From an uncultured Campylobacter sp. (GTDB lineage Bacteria; Campylobacterota; Campylobacteria; Campylobacterales; Campylobacteraceae), in assembly GCF_937997535.1 (NCBI RefSeq), contig NZ_CALKTT010000036.1, positions 1 to 33,829 of the forward strand: DNA of 33,829 nt, given 5' to 3'. This document shows positions 15,583-24,257 of the stretch, piece after piece. The translations under genes were made by a program, and so were the position numbers. The notes beneath the pieces were generated by a model, which made no database searches, was not told the origin of the DNA, and saw only the letters and a program-made list of their open reading frames with translations. Each line of letters starts with the position of its first letter. The stretch's first letter is position 1.

Positions 15583-17058
15583 ATGAGTGTTTTAATTAAA
15601 ATTTGCGGTATCAAAACATCTGAAGAAGCATGCGCTGTGGCAGGTCTAGACGTAAATTTTTTAGGTGTGATATTCGTATCGAGCTCCAAACGCCGAGTTA
15701 GCGTAGAAACGGCTCGCGAGATCGCACGCATCGCGCATAAAAACGGCGCAAAGTGCGTCGGGGTCTTTGCTTTGAGCTGCGAAAAACACGGCGTCGCCGC
15801 GTGCGAATGTAAAAATTTTAGCAGCAAAACTCGCGGCGAAGAAATTTGTGAAGATAAAATTTACGCGGGCACGAGCGGAGACGCGAAATTTTACAAAGCT
15901 GCAGAATTTTACGAAAAGCAGTGCGACGATTTGAACGTAAATTTAAACGCAGACTGCGCTGTGCCTGCTTCGATAAAGGATCTGAATTCTGAGATTTTAG
16001 ATGCGGAAGCTTTAGACGAGGAGCAAATTTTAAAAATTTGCGAGGCTTGCGAGCTGGACTGCGCTCAAATTTATGGACGCATAAGCGCGGATTTCAAAGC
16101 GCGGCTTAACGCAGCAGGCACCGAGGCATGGCAGGTGCTAAGCGTCGGCGCTGAGATGCCGCTGCTTGAGGGTTTGAGCTGCGATCGGATATTATTCGAC
16201 ACCAAAGGGGTGAACCTGGGCGGCAACGGCGTAAGCTTTAATTGGGGTTTGCTGCGACATGCAGGGCTTGGTTACGAAGGACAATACGGCGCGGCGCGCG
16301 ATGAAAAAAACTGCGCGGGCAGCGCAACTCAAAGCATAGACGACACAAAATACGACTCGGCTAGCGGGCACTGCGATACGAAAAATAACGCATCAAGTGA
16401 CGAAAAATGCTATGCAGCAGGCATGGCTCAAGGCTCAGACGGCGCAAGGAGCTATATTAAACATAGCGCTATCTGTAGCGGATATAGCGAGGAGAATTTA
16501 AAGCGCGACAAAAACTGCAACAATTCTTGCGTGGAGCATAGCGAAAACGGAAATTTGAAGCTCAAGAGAGTAAGCAACATGTGCTGTGCCTCTAATAGCA
16601 ATGAAGCGAGCGAGCGCGCACATGATATTGTTCGATCGAGCAATACGAAACAAGAAACGAACGCCGATCGTCGCGCCGCAAAGAATGACGATGAGTGCAA
16701 ATTTAGTGCGTGTGCTACCGCTCGGCTGAGTGGTGTAAGACCCACAAGCGAAGGCGTCAATAATCAAGGTGCAAACGACTATGAGGCGGGCGCACCAAAT
16801 ATTTCAAATGACGGCGGCGAAGTAGGCAAGCTGGGTGTCACAAAAGATGATAGCGCGAATAAGCATGACGCTGCTGCTAAAAGCGGCACGATCTCTTTTA
16901 TTCTTGCAGGCGGCATCGGCGCGCAAAATATCCGTGAGGCACTCGCACTGCGCCCATACGCTATCGATCTAAATAGCCGCGTGGAGGACGCGCGAGGCAT
17001 TAAAGATCCACAAAAGATAAGCGAAATTTTGCAAATTTTAAAAAATGCGCAAGGCTGA
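15583..17058 (+). CDS. trpF: Phosphoribosylanthranilate isomerase with two large insertions
   Basis: 491 residues, against about 200 for the family. It isomerises N-(5'-phosphoribosyl)anthranilate to CdRP. The conserved parts are intact but spread out: MSVLIKICGIKT with catalytic Cys8, FLGVIFVSSSKRRVS, CVGVF, then DCAQIYG, LFDTKGVNLGGNGVSFNW, and at the end ILAGGIGAQNIREAL with the catalytic Asp in YAIDLNSRVE. Insertion 1 spans about residues 66-140, insertion 2 about 228-436. Removing both leaves about 207 residues, the normal size. The inserts are polar, rich in Asn, Ser, Asp, Ala and Lys with scattered Cys, and probably disordered. Each begins and ends in a place expected to be a surface loop. 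It follows the restriction endonuclease by 6 bp and would be co-transcribed with it. Confidence 0.92.
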   Translation: MSVLIKICGIKTSEEACAVAGLDVNFLGVIFVSSSKRRVSVETAREIARIAHKNGAKCVGVFALSCEKHGVAACECKNFSSKTRGEEICEDKIYAGTSGDAKFYKAAEFYEKQCDDLNVNLNADCAVPASIKDLNSEILDAEALDEEQILKICEACELDCAQIYGRISADFKARLNAAGTEAWQVLSVGAEMPLLEGLSCDRILFDTKGVNLGGNGVSFNWGLLRHAGLGYEGQYGAARDEKNCAGSATQSIDDTKYDSASGHCDTKNNASSDEKCYAAGMAQGSDGARSYIKHSAICSGYSEENLKRDKNCNNSCVEHSENGNLKLKRVSNMCCASNSNEASERAHDIVRSSNTKQETNADRRAAKNDDECKFSACATARLSGVRPTSEGVNNQGANDYEAGAPNISNDGGEVGKLGVTKDDSANKHDAAAKSGTISFILAGGIGAQNIREALALRPYAIDLNSRVEDARGIKDPQKISEILQILKNAQG

Positions 17059-17120
17059 TCTCTGCGTGCAAACTCGCGCGATAGTTATATCTAAATCAAG
17101 CGCGTATAAGGAGGAACCAA

Positions 17121-18029
17121 ATGCGTAATGACGAAATTGCTAGGTTTGGCATAAGCAAAACGCGGTATGATGAAAATATAAAGGATTTCTTACAAGATAA
17201 AAATTGCGATAAGCGAAATTTGGCGGGCGGCGGGCTAAAATTTACGAGCGATGGCAGGCGAAATTCTATAAATGTCAGCGAACGAAATTTTACGAATGTC
17301 GTTGAACAAAAGTCGCAAAGCAATCTCTCTTGCGCCGCTGATATGCCATCGCAAAATTTTAAAACTCAAGTAAGGAATTACGACAAAGAGCCGATAATCA
17401 TAAAAGACCACGCTATAATTTTAAATGCTATCATCGGCGCGATTTATATCGTTGCTACGATATTGATGGCGATATGCGGTAAATTTTCCGCCCAGCAAAT
17501 TTTATTTCTCGTTTTGCTGGATTGCTATTTTCCGCTCAGAGCATTAAATAAATTCTCAAATTTCGGCAAGTGCTATATATGCTTTAAAAATGACGATATA
17601 ACTCTATACTCTAAAAAGACGGAAGCCGTTTTATACGAGACCAAAATTTCAGATATAACTTGTATCAAACGAACCACGGGACCGTCATACCCCGAAATAT
17701 CAAAAAAGACAAAATGCCTTATGTTGCTATTTGCTTTTATATACTTGCTTTTAGTTTTTTTCGTAGCGGTAGTGATAGACGGAAGGGAGGAAAATTTTTG
17801 GATAATTTTTGCGGTAATTATATCTATTAGCTTCTTTCCTTTATTGCTATATAGGCTTTTTAACGGGCTAGGCTTTGATATTATAAATGACAGCATATTG
17901 ATATATGACAAAAATTCTTTTATAGAGGCTTCGTTTCTAAGCAGCAAAGAATATAGGGAGCTAAAAGCCTATTTTCTATTCAAAACAGGGAAAAATTTAG
18001 ATAAAATCCCGCCACAAATTTTTGTGTAG
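17121..18029 (+). CDS. Membrane protein of unknown function, tandem paralog A
   Basis: 302 residues with a strong AAGGAGG ribosome-binding site. A disordered polar N-terminus (about 1-85) leads to the marker NYDKEPIIIKDH, then two hydrophobic segments (about 95-112 and 120-135), a soluble PH-like stretch (CYICFKNDDITLY), two more hydrophobic segments (about 195-215 and 220-240) and a C-terminal soluble tail ending ELKAYFLFKTGKNLDKIPPQ. The downstream neighbour has the same order of elements and matching words, so the two are paralogs. Function is not recognised. It follows trpF by 62 bp but is likely unrelated to tryptophan synthesis. Confidence 0.75.
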   Translation: MRNDEIARFGISKTRYDENIKDFLQDKNCDKRNLAGGGLKFTSDGRRNSINVSERNFTNVVEQKSQSNLSCAADMPSQNFKTQVRNYDKEPIIIKDHAIILNAIIGAIYIVATILMAICGKFSAQQILFLVLLDCYFPLRALNKFSNFGKCYICFKNDDITLYSKKTEAVLYETKISDITCIKRTTGPSYPEISKKTKCLMLLFAFIYLLLVFFVAVVIDGREENFWIIFAVIISISFFPLLLYRLFNGLGFDIINDSILIYDKNSFIEASFLSSKEYRELKAYFLFKTGKNLDKIPPQIFV

Positions 18030-18045
18030 GCTATAAAGAATAAAG

Positions 18046-18948
18046 ATGAATAAAAAACAGAGGCTCGAAGAGCTAAAGAAAATTCTAAATGAACGGCGTC
18101 AAAATTTAGAGCAAGGATCACAGGAGAATTCTAATGTCAAAAATTCTGATAGTAAGAACTCTAAATTTGAAAAACTCACGGATGACTCTACGATAAATAC
18201 AAATGAAAAATCTAATAAATTTGAACAAAATCCGAGTTGCGCTAGTGATTATAATAAAGAGCCTTTAGTGCTCAAAGATAGGACGAATTTTTATATAGTT
18301 CTTGCTACGGTATGCACGCTTGCAATTATGATTTTTATGTATTCATACGAACCCAATCAAACTAGATATAATCAGCTTTTTATAGTATTTCCATTTTTCG
18401 GATTGCCTATAATAATGGAATATTTTACAAATTTTTACAATAAGAAACTTGTAAAATTTTATAATGATCGAGTTACTTATTATACAAACAAAATTCCCGA
18501 AAAAACTGTATTCTTAGATGATCTTAAAGATGTAAAAAGAGCCTATTTTGCAAGAGATAATGAGTGGCTTAGGAGGCAAGGCGCTTTTTATAGATTTTTC
18601 TTAAAATTTGATCCGTATGCTACTATAATCGCTTTTTTATTGATCTGCATATTGGTATTAGCTATCGGCGTAAGAAAATATATAGAAACAGGTAGTTCCA
18701 AAGTAATTTTTATATTAATATTGACGTTTTTGTTTTTATTCATCTCAAAATTTATGTATTTTTTGGTTTTTAAATTTCAACTTAGATTTATATTCTACGA
18801 TAATATAATAATCCGAGGCAAGGATAAAGATATCGCCTTTACGATAGAAACTATGGACGATTACATTAGGATAAAAGAATTTTTTATAAAGAGAAAAGGC
18901 ATTGATTTGGACAAGACCCAGCGCCACGTGTGGCTGGATTTTAATTAG
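18046..18948 (+). CDS. Membrane protein of unknown function, tandem paralog B
   Basis: 300 residues, starting 16 bp after paralog A. A charged, Asn/Ser-rich N-terminus (about 1-75) precedes DYNKEPLVLKDR, the counterpart of NYDKEPIIIKDH in paralog A. Two hydrophobic segments, a soluble middle (KFYNDRVTYYTNK), two more hydrophobic segments and the tail RIKEFFIKRKGIDLDKTQRH follow, again mirroring A. The N-termini differ while the body is alignable, so the disordered arm evolves fastest. This gene is clearly more AT-rich than trpF. Unknown function; probably an operon with A. Confidence 0.75.
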   Translation: MNKKQRLEELKKILNERRQNLEQGSQENSNVKNSDSKNSKFEKLTDDSTINTNEKSNKFEQNPSCASDYNKEPLVLKDRTNFYIVLATVCTLAIMIFMYSYEPNQTRYNQLFIVFPFFGLPIIMEYFTNFYNKKLVKFYNDRVTYYTNKIPEKTVFLDDLKDVKRAYFARDNEWLRRQGAFYRFFLKFDPYATIIAFLLICILVLAIGVRKYIETGSSKVIFILILTFLFLFISKFMYFLVFKFQLRFIFYDNIIIRGKDKDIAFTIETMDDYIRIKEFFIKRKGIDLDKTQRHVWLDFN

Positions 18949-19245
18949 CAATTAAAGAGCTTTAGATGAAAGAAGCCTCAATCGACGAATCTTTTAAATC
19001 TTAAAATTTAAAGGCGCGGCTCTTAAAAATTAATCGTAATATTTCTTGGACGGAATCTATTTTATCATTTGCTTTATCGCGTTATGAATATGGCTATAAA
19101 TTCTTAAATTCCATCTTCAGCTGCTTGCGCCAGTCTTGCAGCGAGCGCTCCGCTCCGACAGCGTATTTCTTTATAAGTACGCCGCCAAAGCTTGACTAGA
19201 TACGCCGCCTCTGTATAGATTGATCTCTGAGATTAAATATCAGCC
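18949..19245. other. Spacer with a short decayed minus-strand frame
   Basis: No intact gene. On the minus strand, 33 codons (19097-19195) are open between two TAG codons and end in RSLQDWRKQLKMEFKNL, which looks protein-like. It sits directly downstream of the YedE-like gene on the same strand and may be the tail of a lost partner gene. Confidence 0.3.
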
Positions 19246-20307
19246 TTAAGCGCCGCGTCTTTGAAAAATCCCCACGTAAAGCGCGAAAACAAAACCGATC
19301 GCAACCGCGTAAGGAGCGAACTCGGTGATGCCTTTAGCCGAGCTTGCGAGCAAGAAATTGTGCGCGACCGCAGCGCCCGCCGCCATGCCGATGACGAATA
19401 TGCCCGAGCTTAAATTTCCCGTACCGGCCTGCACCAGATGCTTACCGGGGCAGCCCTCGCTGAGGCTGAAGCAAAGTCCTGCGAGCACCATACCCAAGAA
19501 ATTCCAAACGAAATCGTTATGAGCGATAGGCTGGCCGTCAAAGCCGAGCTTGTATTGTCCAAACGCGATATTTGCGATGCTCGCAAACACGATGACGCTT
19601 AGCACGCCCCAAAACATCGAGAAATCGCCGCTGAAAATTTTGCCGAACGCGCCGACGCTGCAAAATTTGCTCTTGTGCATCACCGCGCCCACGATAATGC
19701 CCGCAGCCAGCGAGATGCCTACCGCTGCGTGTTGCGCGCCGGGGCCTTTAGCGGAGATAAAAAGCGCGCCGCCCTCGCCCGTTTTGAGTCCGAAAACCAA
19801 AGCTGCGAGTAGCGCTGCGCCCAGTATCACGGGCAAAATTCCGATCGGGCCGCTAAGTCTTGCCTCTTTGCTCGCCTCATAGCCGCGCTTTTTAAGCAAA
19901 AACCCAATGAGTACGCCGCAGATCAGACCCGCCAATCCGGCTAGCGCAGTCAAATCGCCGCCGCCTAGGCGCAAAAACGCGCGCCACGGACATCCTAAAA
20001 ATACAAGGCAGCCAATCATCGCGAAAATCCCTAGGAAAAATTTTGCAAACGGCGAGCTGCCCGTAACCGGCGCGAACTCGCGCGTCCAAAGCACGCTTGC
20101 CAAAAAGCCGCCGAACACGAGCCCTATGATCTCCGGGCGGATGTATTGCACCACGGCGGCTCGGTGAAAGCCCAGCGCGCCGGTGGTGTCGCGCAAAAAG
20201 CAAGCGACGCAAACGCCCATATTGCCCGGGTTTCCAAAATGCACCAGCGTCGCACCCAGCACGCCTAGCACGGCGCCTGCAATGATGTACCATTTAACGT
20301 TATTCAT
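19246..20307 (-). CDS. yedE: YeeE/YedE-family transporter (putative selenium transporter YedE)
   Basis: 353 residues with about nine to ten hydrophobic segments. Conserved Cys-bearing motifs of the YeeE/YedE thiosulfate/selenium transporter family are present: NMGVCVACFLRD near residue 30, GCPWRAFLRLGGGD near 104, HKSKFCSVGAFG near 211 and SEGCPGKHLVQAG near 285. The long form with these four motifs matches the YedE subtype that usually sits beside selenium genes (yedF, selD), but none is next to it here. It is an inner-membrane importer; substrate (selenium compound or thiosulfate) is inferred from family. The gene reads toward a decayed-looking spacer. Confidence 0.85.
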   Translation of the reverse strand: MNNVKWYIIAGAVLGVLGATLVHFGNPGNMGVCVACFLRDTTGALGFHRAAVVQYIRPEIIGLVFGGFLASVLWTREFAPVTGSSPFAKFFLGIFAMIGCLVFLGCPWRAFLRLGGGDLTALAGLAGLICGVLIGFLLKKRGYEASKEARLSGPIGILPVILGAALLAALVFGLKTGEGGALFISAKGPGAQHAAVGISLAAGIIVGAVMHKSKFCSVGAFGKIFSGDFSMFWGVLSVIVFASIANIAFGQYKLGFDGQPIAHNDFVWNFLGMVLAGLCFSLSEGCPGKHLVQAGTGNLSSGIFVIGMAAGAAVAHNFLLASSAKGITEFAPYAVAIGFVFALYVGIFQRRGA

Positions 20308-20702
20308 GAAAAAATCCTGAAATAATCTAGATCGACCGATCTCTTAGGCGCGATTTTATCCTTTGTAAAATAAAAAGCAAATAAATTCCGATCTAAATTT
20401 ATGAAAAGCGAAAGATTTAAATCACGAGGGCAGCCGATAAATTTAGACGCAAGTAAATCGCGGACGTTTAAATTTAGACTCTTTGCTGCGATAGAAGTGC
20501 CAAATTTAGCAACCTGAGCGTGGCGTAGACGAATCGAAACGAAAAGCCAAGGCGCAGAGGCGGTCAGACGAAACACGATACAAGCGGATACAAAGGGAGC
20601 GGGGTCGAGGGGCAGAAGCGGCGCGATAAAGTACAAACATGACGCCGCCAAAACGCGAAAACGGCTTAGACGGAGCACAATACTTGTCGCCAATAAAAAA
20701 CA

Positions 20703-20733
20703 AATTTCAAATGTTTTTGAAATTAAATTTCAA
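20703..20733. promoter_or_regulatory. Palindromic operator candidate upstream of the TonB receptor
   Basis: AATTTCAA (20703-20710), TTGAAATT (20717-20724) and AATTTCAA (20726-20733) alternate in orientation. The last two form a perfect 8+1+8 palindrome. The site ends about 21 bp before the -10 box, where a repressor would block RNA polymerase. Iron or heme control (Fur or similar) is an inference; the words are not an obvious Fur consensus. Confidence 0.5.
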
Positions 20734-20754
20734 CCTTATTTAAGTATGTAGATA

Positions 20755-20760
20755 TATAAT
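20755..20760 (+). promoter_or_regulatory. Predicted -10 box of the TonB receptor gene
   Basis: TATAAT in an AT-rich run 34 nt before the ATG at 20794, followed by an AAAGG ribosome-binding site near 20782. Confidence 0.55.
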
Positions 20761-20793
20761 AATGTATTTCAATTTTATTTTAAAGGTCGGGGC

Positions 20794-22884
20794 ATGAAAA
20801 AGCGAATTTTATTGGTGCCGCTTGCAATAGGCGCGATAGGCGGAGCGAATGCGGCCGAAAACAACGCCACGAAGTCGCAGGATCTGGGTCAAATCGTCGT
20901 GCAAGCGACGGTAAGTGCGGTCGATAACCTAAAATACGCGGGCTCGGCCGGAATTTTAACCCCCAAGGATATGAAAGCCAAAACCAACGTGATCGATTCG
21001 ATTATGCAGATACCGGGCGTTGACGGCAGCATGGATATGGGACGTCAGATCGGCAGGCAGTTTCAGATCCGCGGATTCGGATATCAAAGCGACGAGCGCG
21101 TCATCATCAAGCAAGACGGCGTGCGCAGAAGCGCGGGGATGTACTCGAATATGATCTCATCCTTCCGCACCGATAGCGACATTTTAAAGCGCGTCGAGGT
21201 CATAAAGGGCGCCTCGTCCGTGCTTCACGGCTCGGGCGCGATCGGCGGTATCGTAAATATGCAGACAAAAAGCGCGAGCGATTATCTAAGCGAGGGTAAA
21301 AGCGTAGGTTTGATGCTAGGACAGAGGCTTGAATCAAACAATATGCATAGCACGCGCGGCGCGGTCTATGGCAAGGGCGAGGAAATTCCGATTGATGTTT
21401 TACTCTACGGCAAGCGCGCAAGCTACGGCAACGTTAAGTTCGCAGACGGCGGCACGCACTACGCCCCGGACTACGACAAGAGCTTTAATAACGAGCATAT
21501 CGATACCGGATTTTTTAAGATCGGCGCGAATTTGGAAGATCACCGCATAAGCTTCAGCGCCTTTGATTACGACGAAAATTTACACACGATGTGGCAGACA
21601 CTATGGCAAAATGATGCAGATCTCTTCGTAAGCGGAAATTTAAGCCAGAGAGATTACGTTTTTGATTGGAGCTTTACGCCGCAAAGCCCGCTAGTGGATA
21701 TGTCTTTTAAGGCCTACAAAAGCAGAGCCGAGTATAAACGCGGCTATATCGACGGCGCAGATACCGGCAGCTACGCGAACAAAGACGATCGTAAGGGACT
21801 AGAGATTAAAAATATCTCGGAATTCGACACGGGCTTTTTAAATCATAGCTTCGCTTTCGGCGGCGATTACGAAAATAGGCAAGAGGATGCGATCTTTATC
21901 CAAAATGGAGCGTTAAGAGATTTCGCCTCCTTTCCGAACGAATACAATAGCTACGGGCTTTTCGCGCAGGATTTGATCCGCTTGCACGATGATTTAGAGC
22001 TTACCTTAGGCGGTAGATACGATAGATTCGATCGCGACATCAAAGGCAGATCGGCTAAATTTAAAGATTCGAGATTTTCTCCGCGCGCGGCGATTGCCTA
22101 TACGCTCTTTGATAAATTTACGCTTTTAGCGGGATACAGCGAGAGTTTCCGTGCGCCTACTCCGCACGAAACATCGCAAGCAGGGCCTATCAACCGAATG
22201 TATTATTACATCCCAAATCCCGATCTAAAGCCCGAGACCGTGAAAGAGTACGAGGTCGGATTTAGCTTTAAACAGGATGAAATTTTTACGGACGATCACT
22301 TCAATATGAAATTTATCTATTTTAACGGCAATATCAAAGATATGATTGACGTTAAGCCGCTACCGCATCTGGGCGTGCCGCCGGGCGGCTTTTCGCAACA
22401 ATACGGGCAGTATCAAAATATCGATCAAGCCAAAAGGCATGGTTTTGAGCTAAGCTCAAACTACCAAACGCAGGACTTTGATTTCGGCGCGAGCTTCGAG
22501 CGACTTAGAATTTACAATAAAAAGACGCACGAAAATATCAATAACCACGCCAAAAAACTAAGCGCGAACATAGATTATTCGCTGCTGCAAGATTTGAGTC
22601 TAGGATTTCAGGTGAGCCACTATTTCAAACCTCACTCCAAACCCGCTTCATATTTTGCACGCGGGAGGGAGTATTTTTATGTAGATAAGTCCTTTACGAT
22701 CGCTAATTTTAGAGGAAGTTACAAGATCAAAAACGGCATTATTCCGGCCCTTGACGGCGCGGACGTAAGCTTTGGCGTAAATAATATTTTCGATCGGCAT
22801 TATATCAACGCAAACCGTACGCGCGATACTGTAGCGGTGGGCGCTGGACGAAATTTCTACGTCGATTTGGAAGTAAGATTTTAG
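20794..22884 (+). CDS. TonB-dependent outer-membrane receptor, heme-receptor-like
   Basis: 696 residues. A signal peptide (1-20, ends GGANA) is followed by a TonB-box-like LGQIVVQAT, a plug domain (about 30-160: VIDSIMQIPGVDG, RGFGYQSDERVIIKQDGVR, VEVIKGASSVLHGSGAIGG) and a 22-strand type barrel ending in an aromatic FYVDLEVRF. It carries FRAP (452-455) and NPDL (475-478) with a histidine (458) between them, the signature layout of heme/hemoglobin receptors (FRAP and NPNL boxes). Energy would come from TonB-ExbBD encoded elsewhere. No heme-uptake genes are adjacent. The upstream palindrome suggests repression when the ligand or iron is plentiful. The receptor class is certain; heme as ligand is likely but unproven. 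Confidence 0.9.
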   Translation: MKKRILLVPLAIGAIGGANAAENNATKSQDLGQIVVQATVSAVDNLKYAGSAGILTPKDMKAKTNVIDSIMQIPGVDGSMDMGRQIGRQFQIRGFGYQSDERVIIKQDGVRRSAGMYSNMISSFRTDSDILKRVEVIKGASSVLHGSGAIGGIVNMQTKSASDYLSEGKSVGLMLGQRLESNNMHSTRGAVYGKGEEIPIDVLLYGKRASYGNVKFADGGTHYAPDYDKSFNNEHIDTGFFKIGANLEDHRISFSAFDYDENLHTMWQTLWQNDADLFVSGNLSQRDYVFDWSFTPQSPLVDMSFKAYKSRAEYKRGYIDGADTGSYANKDDRKGLEIKNISEFDTGFLNHSFAFGGDYENRQEDAIFIQNGALRDFASFPNEYNSYGLFAQDLIRLHDDLELTLGGRYDRFDRDIKGRSAKFKDSRFSPRAAIAYTLFDKFTLLAGYSESFRAPTPHETSQAGPINRMYYYIPNPDLKPETVKEYEVGFSFKQDEIFTDDHFNMKFIYFNGNIKDMIDVKPLPHLGVPPGGFSQQYGQYQNIDQAKRHGFELSSNYQTQDFDFGASFERLRIYNKKTHENINNHAKKLSANIDYSLLQDLSLGFQVSHYFKPHSKPASYFARGREYFYVDKSFTIANFRGSYKIKNGIIPALDGADVSFGVNNIFDRHYINANRTRDTVAVGAGRNFYVDLEVRF

Positions 22885-22897
22885 ATTAAATTTTTGC

Positions 22898-22955
22898 GGC
22901 GAGGGCGCGGGTTAAATTTTAAAACTTACCCAGCCTTCGCCCCTCTTTCTTTATT
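22898..22955 (+). terminator. Probable rho-independent terminator after the TonB receptor
   Basis: GGCGAGGGC (22898-22906) pairs with GCCTTCGCC (22933-22941), nine pairs including one G-T, with an inner GGGT/ACCC. A pyrimidine-rich CCTCTTTCTTTATT follows. It lies 13 bp after the receptor stop codon. Confidence 0.65.
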
Positions 22956-22964
22956 AAATTTAAA

Positions 22965-22991
22965 CCTCATCGCGACCTTTTGGCGATGAGG
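22965..22991. terminator. Second hairpin, possible terminator for the minus-strand trpBA unit
   Basis: CCTCATCGC (22965-22973) and GCGATGAGG (22983-22991) form a perfect 9-bp stem with a 9-nt loop. Read on the minus strand it lies 113 bp beyond the FliO-like gene and is followed by TTTAAATTTAATAAAG. It sits between two convergent genes. Confidence 0.5.
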
Positions 22992-23104
22992 CTTAAATGT
23001 AGCATAAATTTCTAGCGCTATAAAATTCCGTAATTTTTAAAATTTAACAAACTGCAAAATTTTATGGGTCGCAAAGCCCGCAAGTTGCGAAATTCCAGGC
23101 CTCA

Positions 23105-24247
23105 TCAATCAATAGCGTTGGAGCTTTTTAACACCACTAGATGTTTTTTGCCCGCGAAGCTTAGCACTACGGCAGCATTATTTTCGTCGATCTCGCGCAC
23201 AAGCTCTACTCGCACGTCGCTAGGTCTTGCGGTATCCGAGCTAAGCAGCTCATTTTCTAAAATGCTTCTAAATGCCGAAACCTTGGGCTCTTTTGCATCC
23301 GATCTTTCTTTTGCTCCCTCGCGAAATTCCATCGTACCACTCTCGGCAGAGCTTACTTTAAGCGGCGAAATTTTATCCGCTGCTCTTATATTCTCAGCGC
23401 TCTCATAGTTTTCGTCCGCCTCCGTAGCTTCCGAACGCTCGGCACGCGCAACTTCATCGTAAAATTTATCGTGTGCACTCTCTTCGCTCGCGTTCTCGCC
23501 TCTTAAAAAATCTGCACCATCTACGCTTTTTGAGTCGTTAGAATTTTTTAAATTTAAAGCGGAGGCTTCATCTTTCTTCGCAAACTCCTGCGCATCAGAA
23601 TAATTTGGGTTCTTTGATCCGCTCTGATTTTTAAAAGAGGAGTTGTTTAAAATTTTATCGATGCCCGCCCCGTCCACGTCAGTGCCATCCATACTAGCGT
23701 CATCTTCAAAAACCCGCCATGTCTCGTCGATACTTTTTTGCGGCTTGTGCGATAAAAATTTTCGCACGCCTACGAAAGCCGCAGCCGCAAGCAGTAACGC
23801 TACGATTATCGGCATCACGGAAACCCCGCTGCTACCGTCTTGCGCCGTCTCATTCGCCTCACTTTTGACGCTCATCTTGCTCTGATCGAAAGCGGGGTTT
23901 TTTACGCGCAAAATGAGCTTTAAATTGCCGTCTTGAGTAAGAGCATCAACCGATAGATCGGCTCCGGTAGGGAAATTGATCTCGATATCCTTGCCCTTAG
24001 GCGCTATCGTAAAGCTTTTTAAGACCTTTTGATTGGTGCGCATTTCGTTAAATTTCTCATCGCCGCCAAGCCCTTTTAAAATAAGGCTCATCGACTGCCC
24101 GTCGACGCGGCGCACGATGTCGGGCTTGTATGCGGAGTCAAACGCCAAGGCGATGTCGACGCTGTCGTCGTGGTTGAAAAGATCGTATTGCATCAGATTG
24201 GCGCCGAGGCAAAAATTTGCGATTAAAATCAAAAATATCTTTTTCAT
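23105..24247 (-). CDS. Membrane-anchored protein with FliO-like architecture
   Basis: 380 residues. Signal peptide (1-15, MKKIFLILIANFCLG), a periplasmic AMIN-like beta domain of about 90 residues (VDIALAFDSAYKPDIV to LKLILRVK), one transmembrane segment (about 146-165, VMPIIVALLLAAAAFVGVRK), then a long acidic, Ser/Ala/Glu-rich cytoplasmic arm and a short C-terminal fold (VRVELVREIDENNAAVVLSF to HLVVLK). This order resembles Campylobacter FliO, and in C. jejuni a FliO-type gene lies close to trpA. It begins 10 bp after trpA and is co-transcribed with trpBA. No other flagellar gene is in the window. The FliO link is tentative; the topology is well supported. Confidence 0.6.
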   Translation of the reverse strand: MKKIFLILIANFCLGANLMQYDLFNHDDSVDIALAFDSAYKPDIVRRVDGQSMSLILKGLGGDEKFNEMRTNQKVLKSFTIAPKGKDIEINFPTGADLSVDALTQDGNLKLILRVKNPAFDQSKMSVKSEANETAQDGSSGVSVMPIIVALLLAAAAFVGVRKFLSHKPQKSIDETWRVFEDDASMDGTDVDGAGIDKILNNSSFKNQSGSKNPNYSDAQEFAKKDEASALNLKNSNDSKSVDGADFLRGENASEESAHDKFYDEVARAERSEATEADENYESAENIRAADKISPLKVSSAESGTMEFREGAKERSDAKEPKVSAFRSILENELLSSDTARPSDVRVELVREIDENNAAVVLSFAGKKHLVVLKSSNAID

Positions 24248-24257
24248 GCTCTTTCCG

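Larger units (their letters stand above)
20308..20793. other. Divergent regulatory spacer between yedE and the TonB receptor
   Basis: 486 bp without a credible gene. The distal 90 bp carry the receptor promoter and its operator-like palindromes, listed separately. The rest is AAATTT-rich. Confidence 0.5.
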
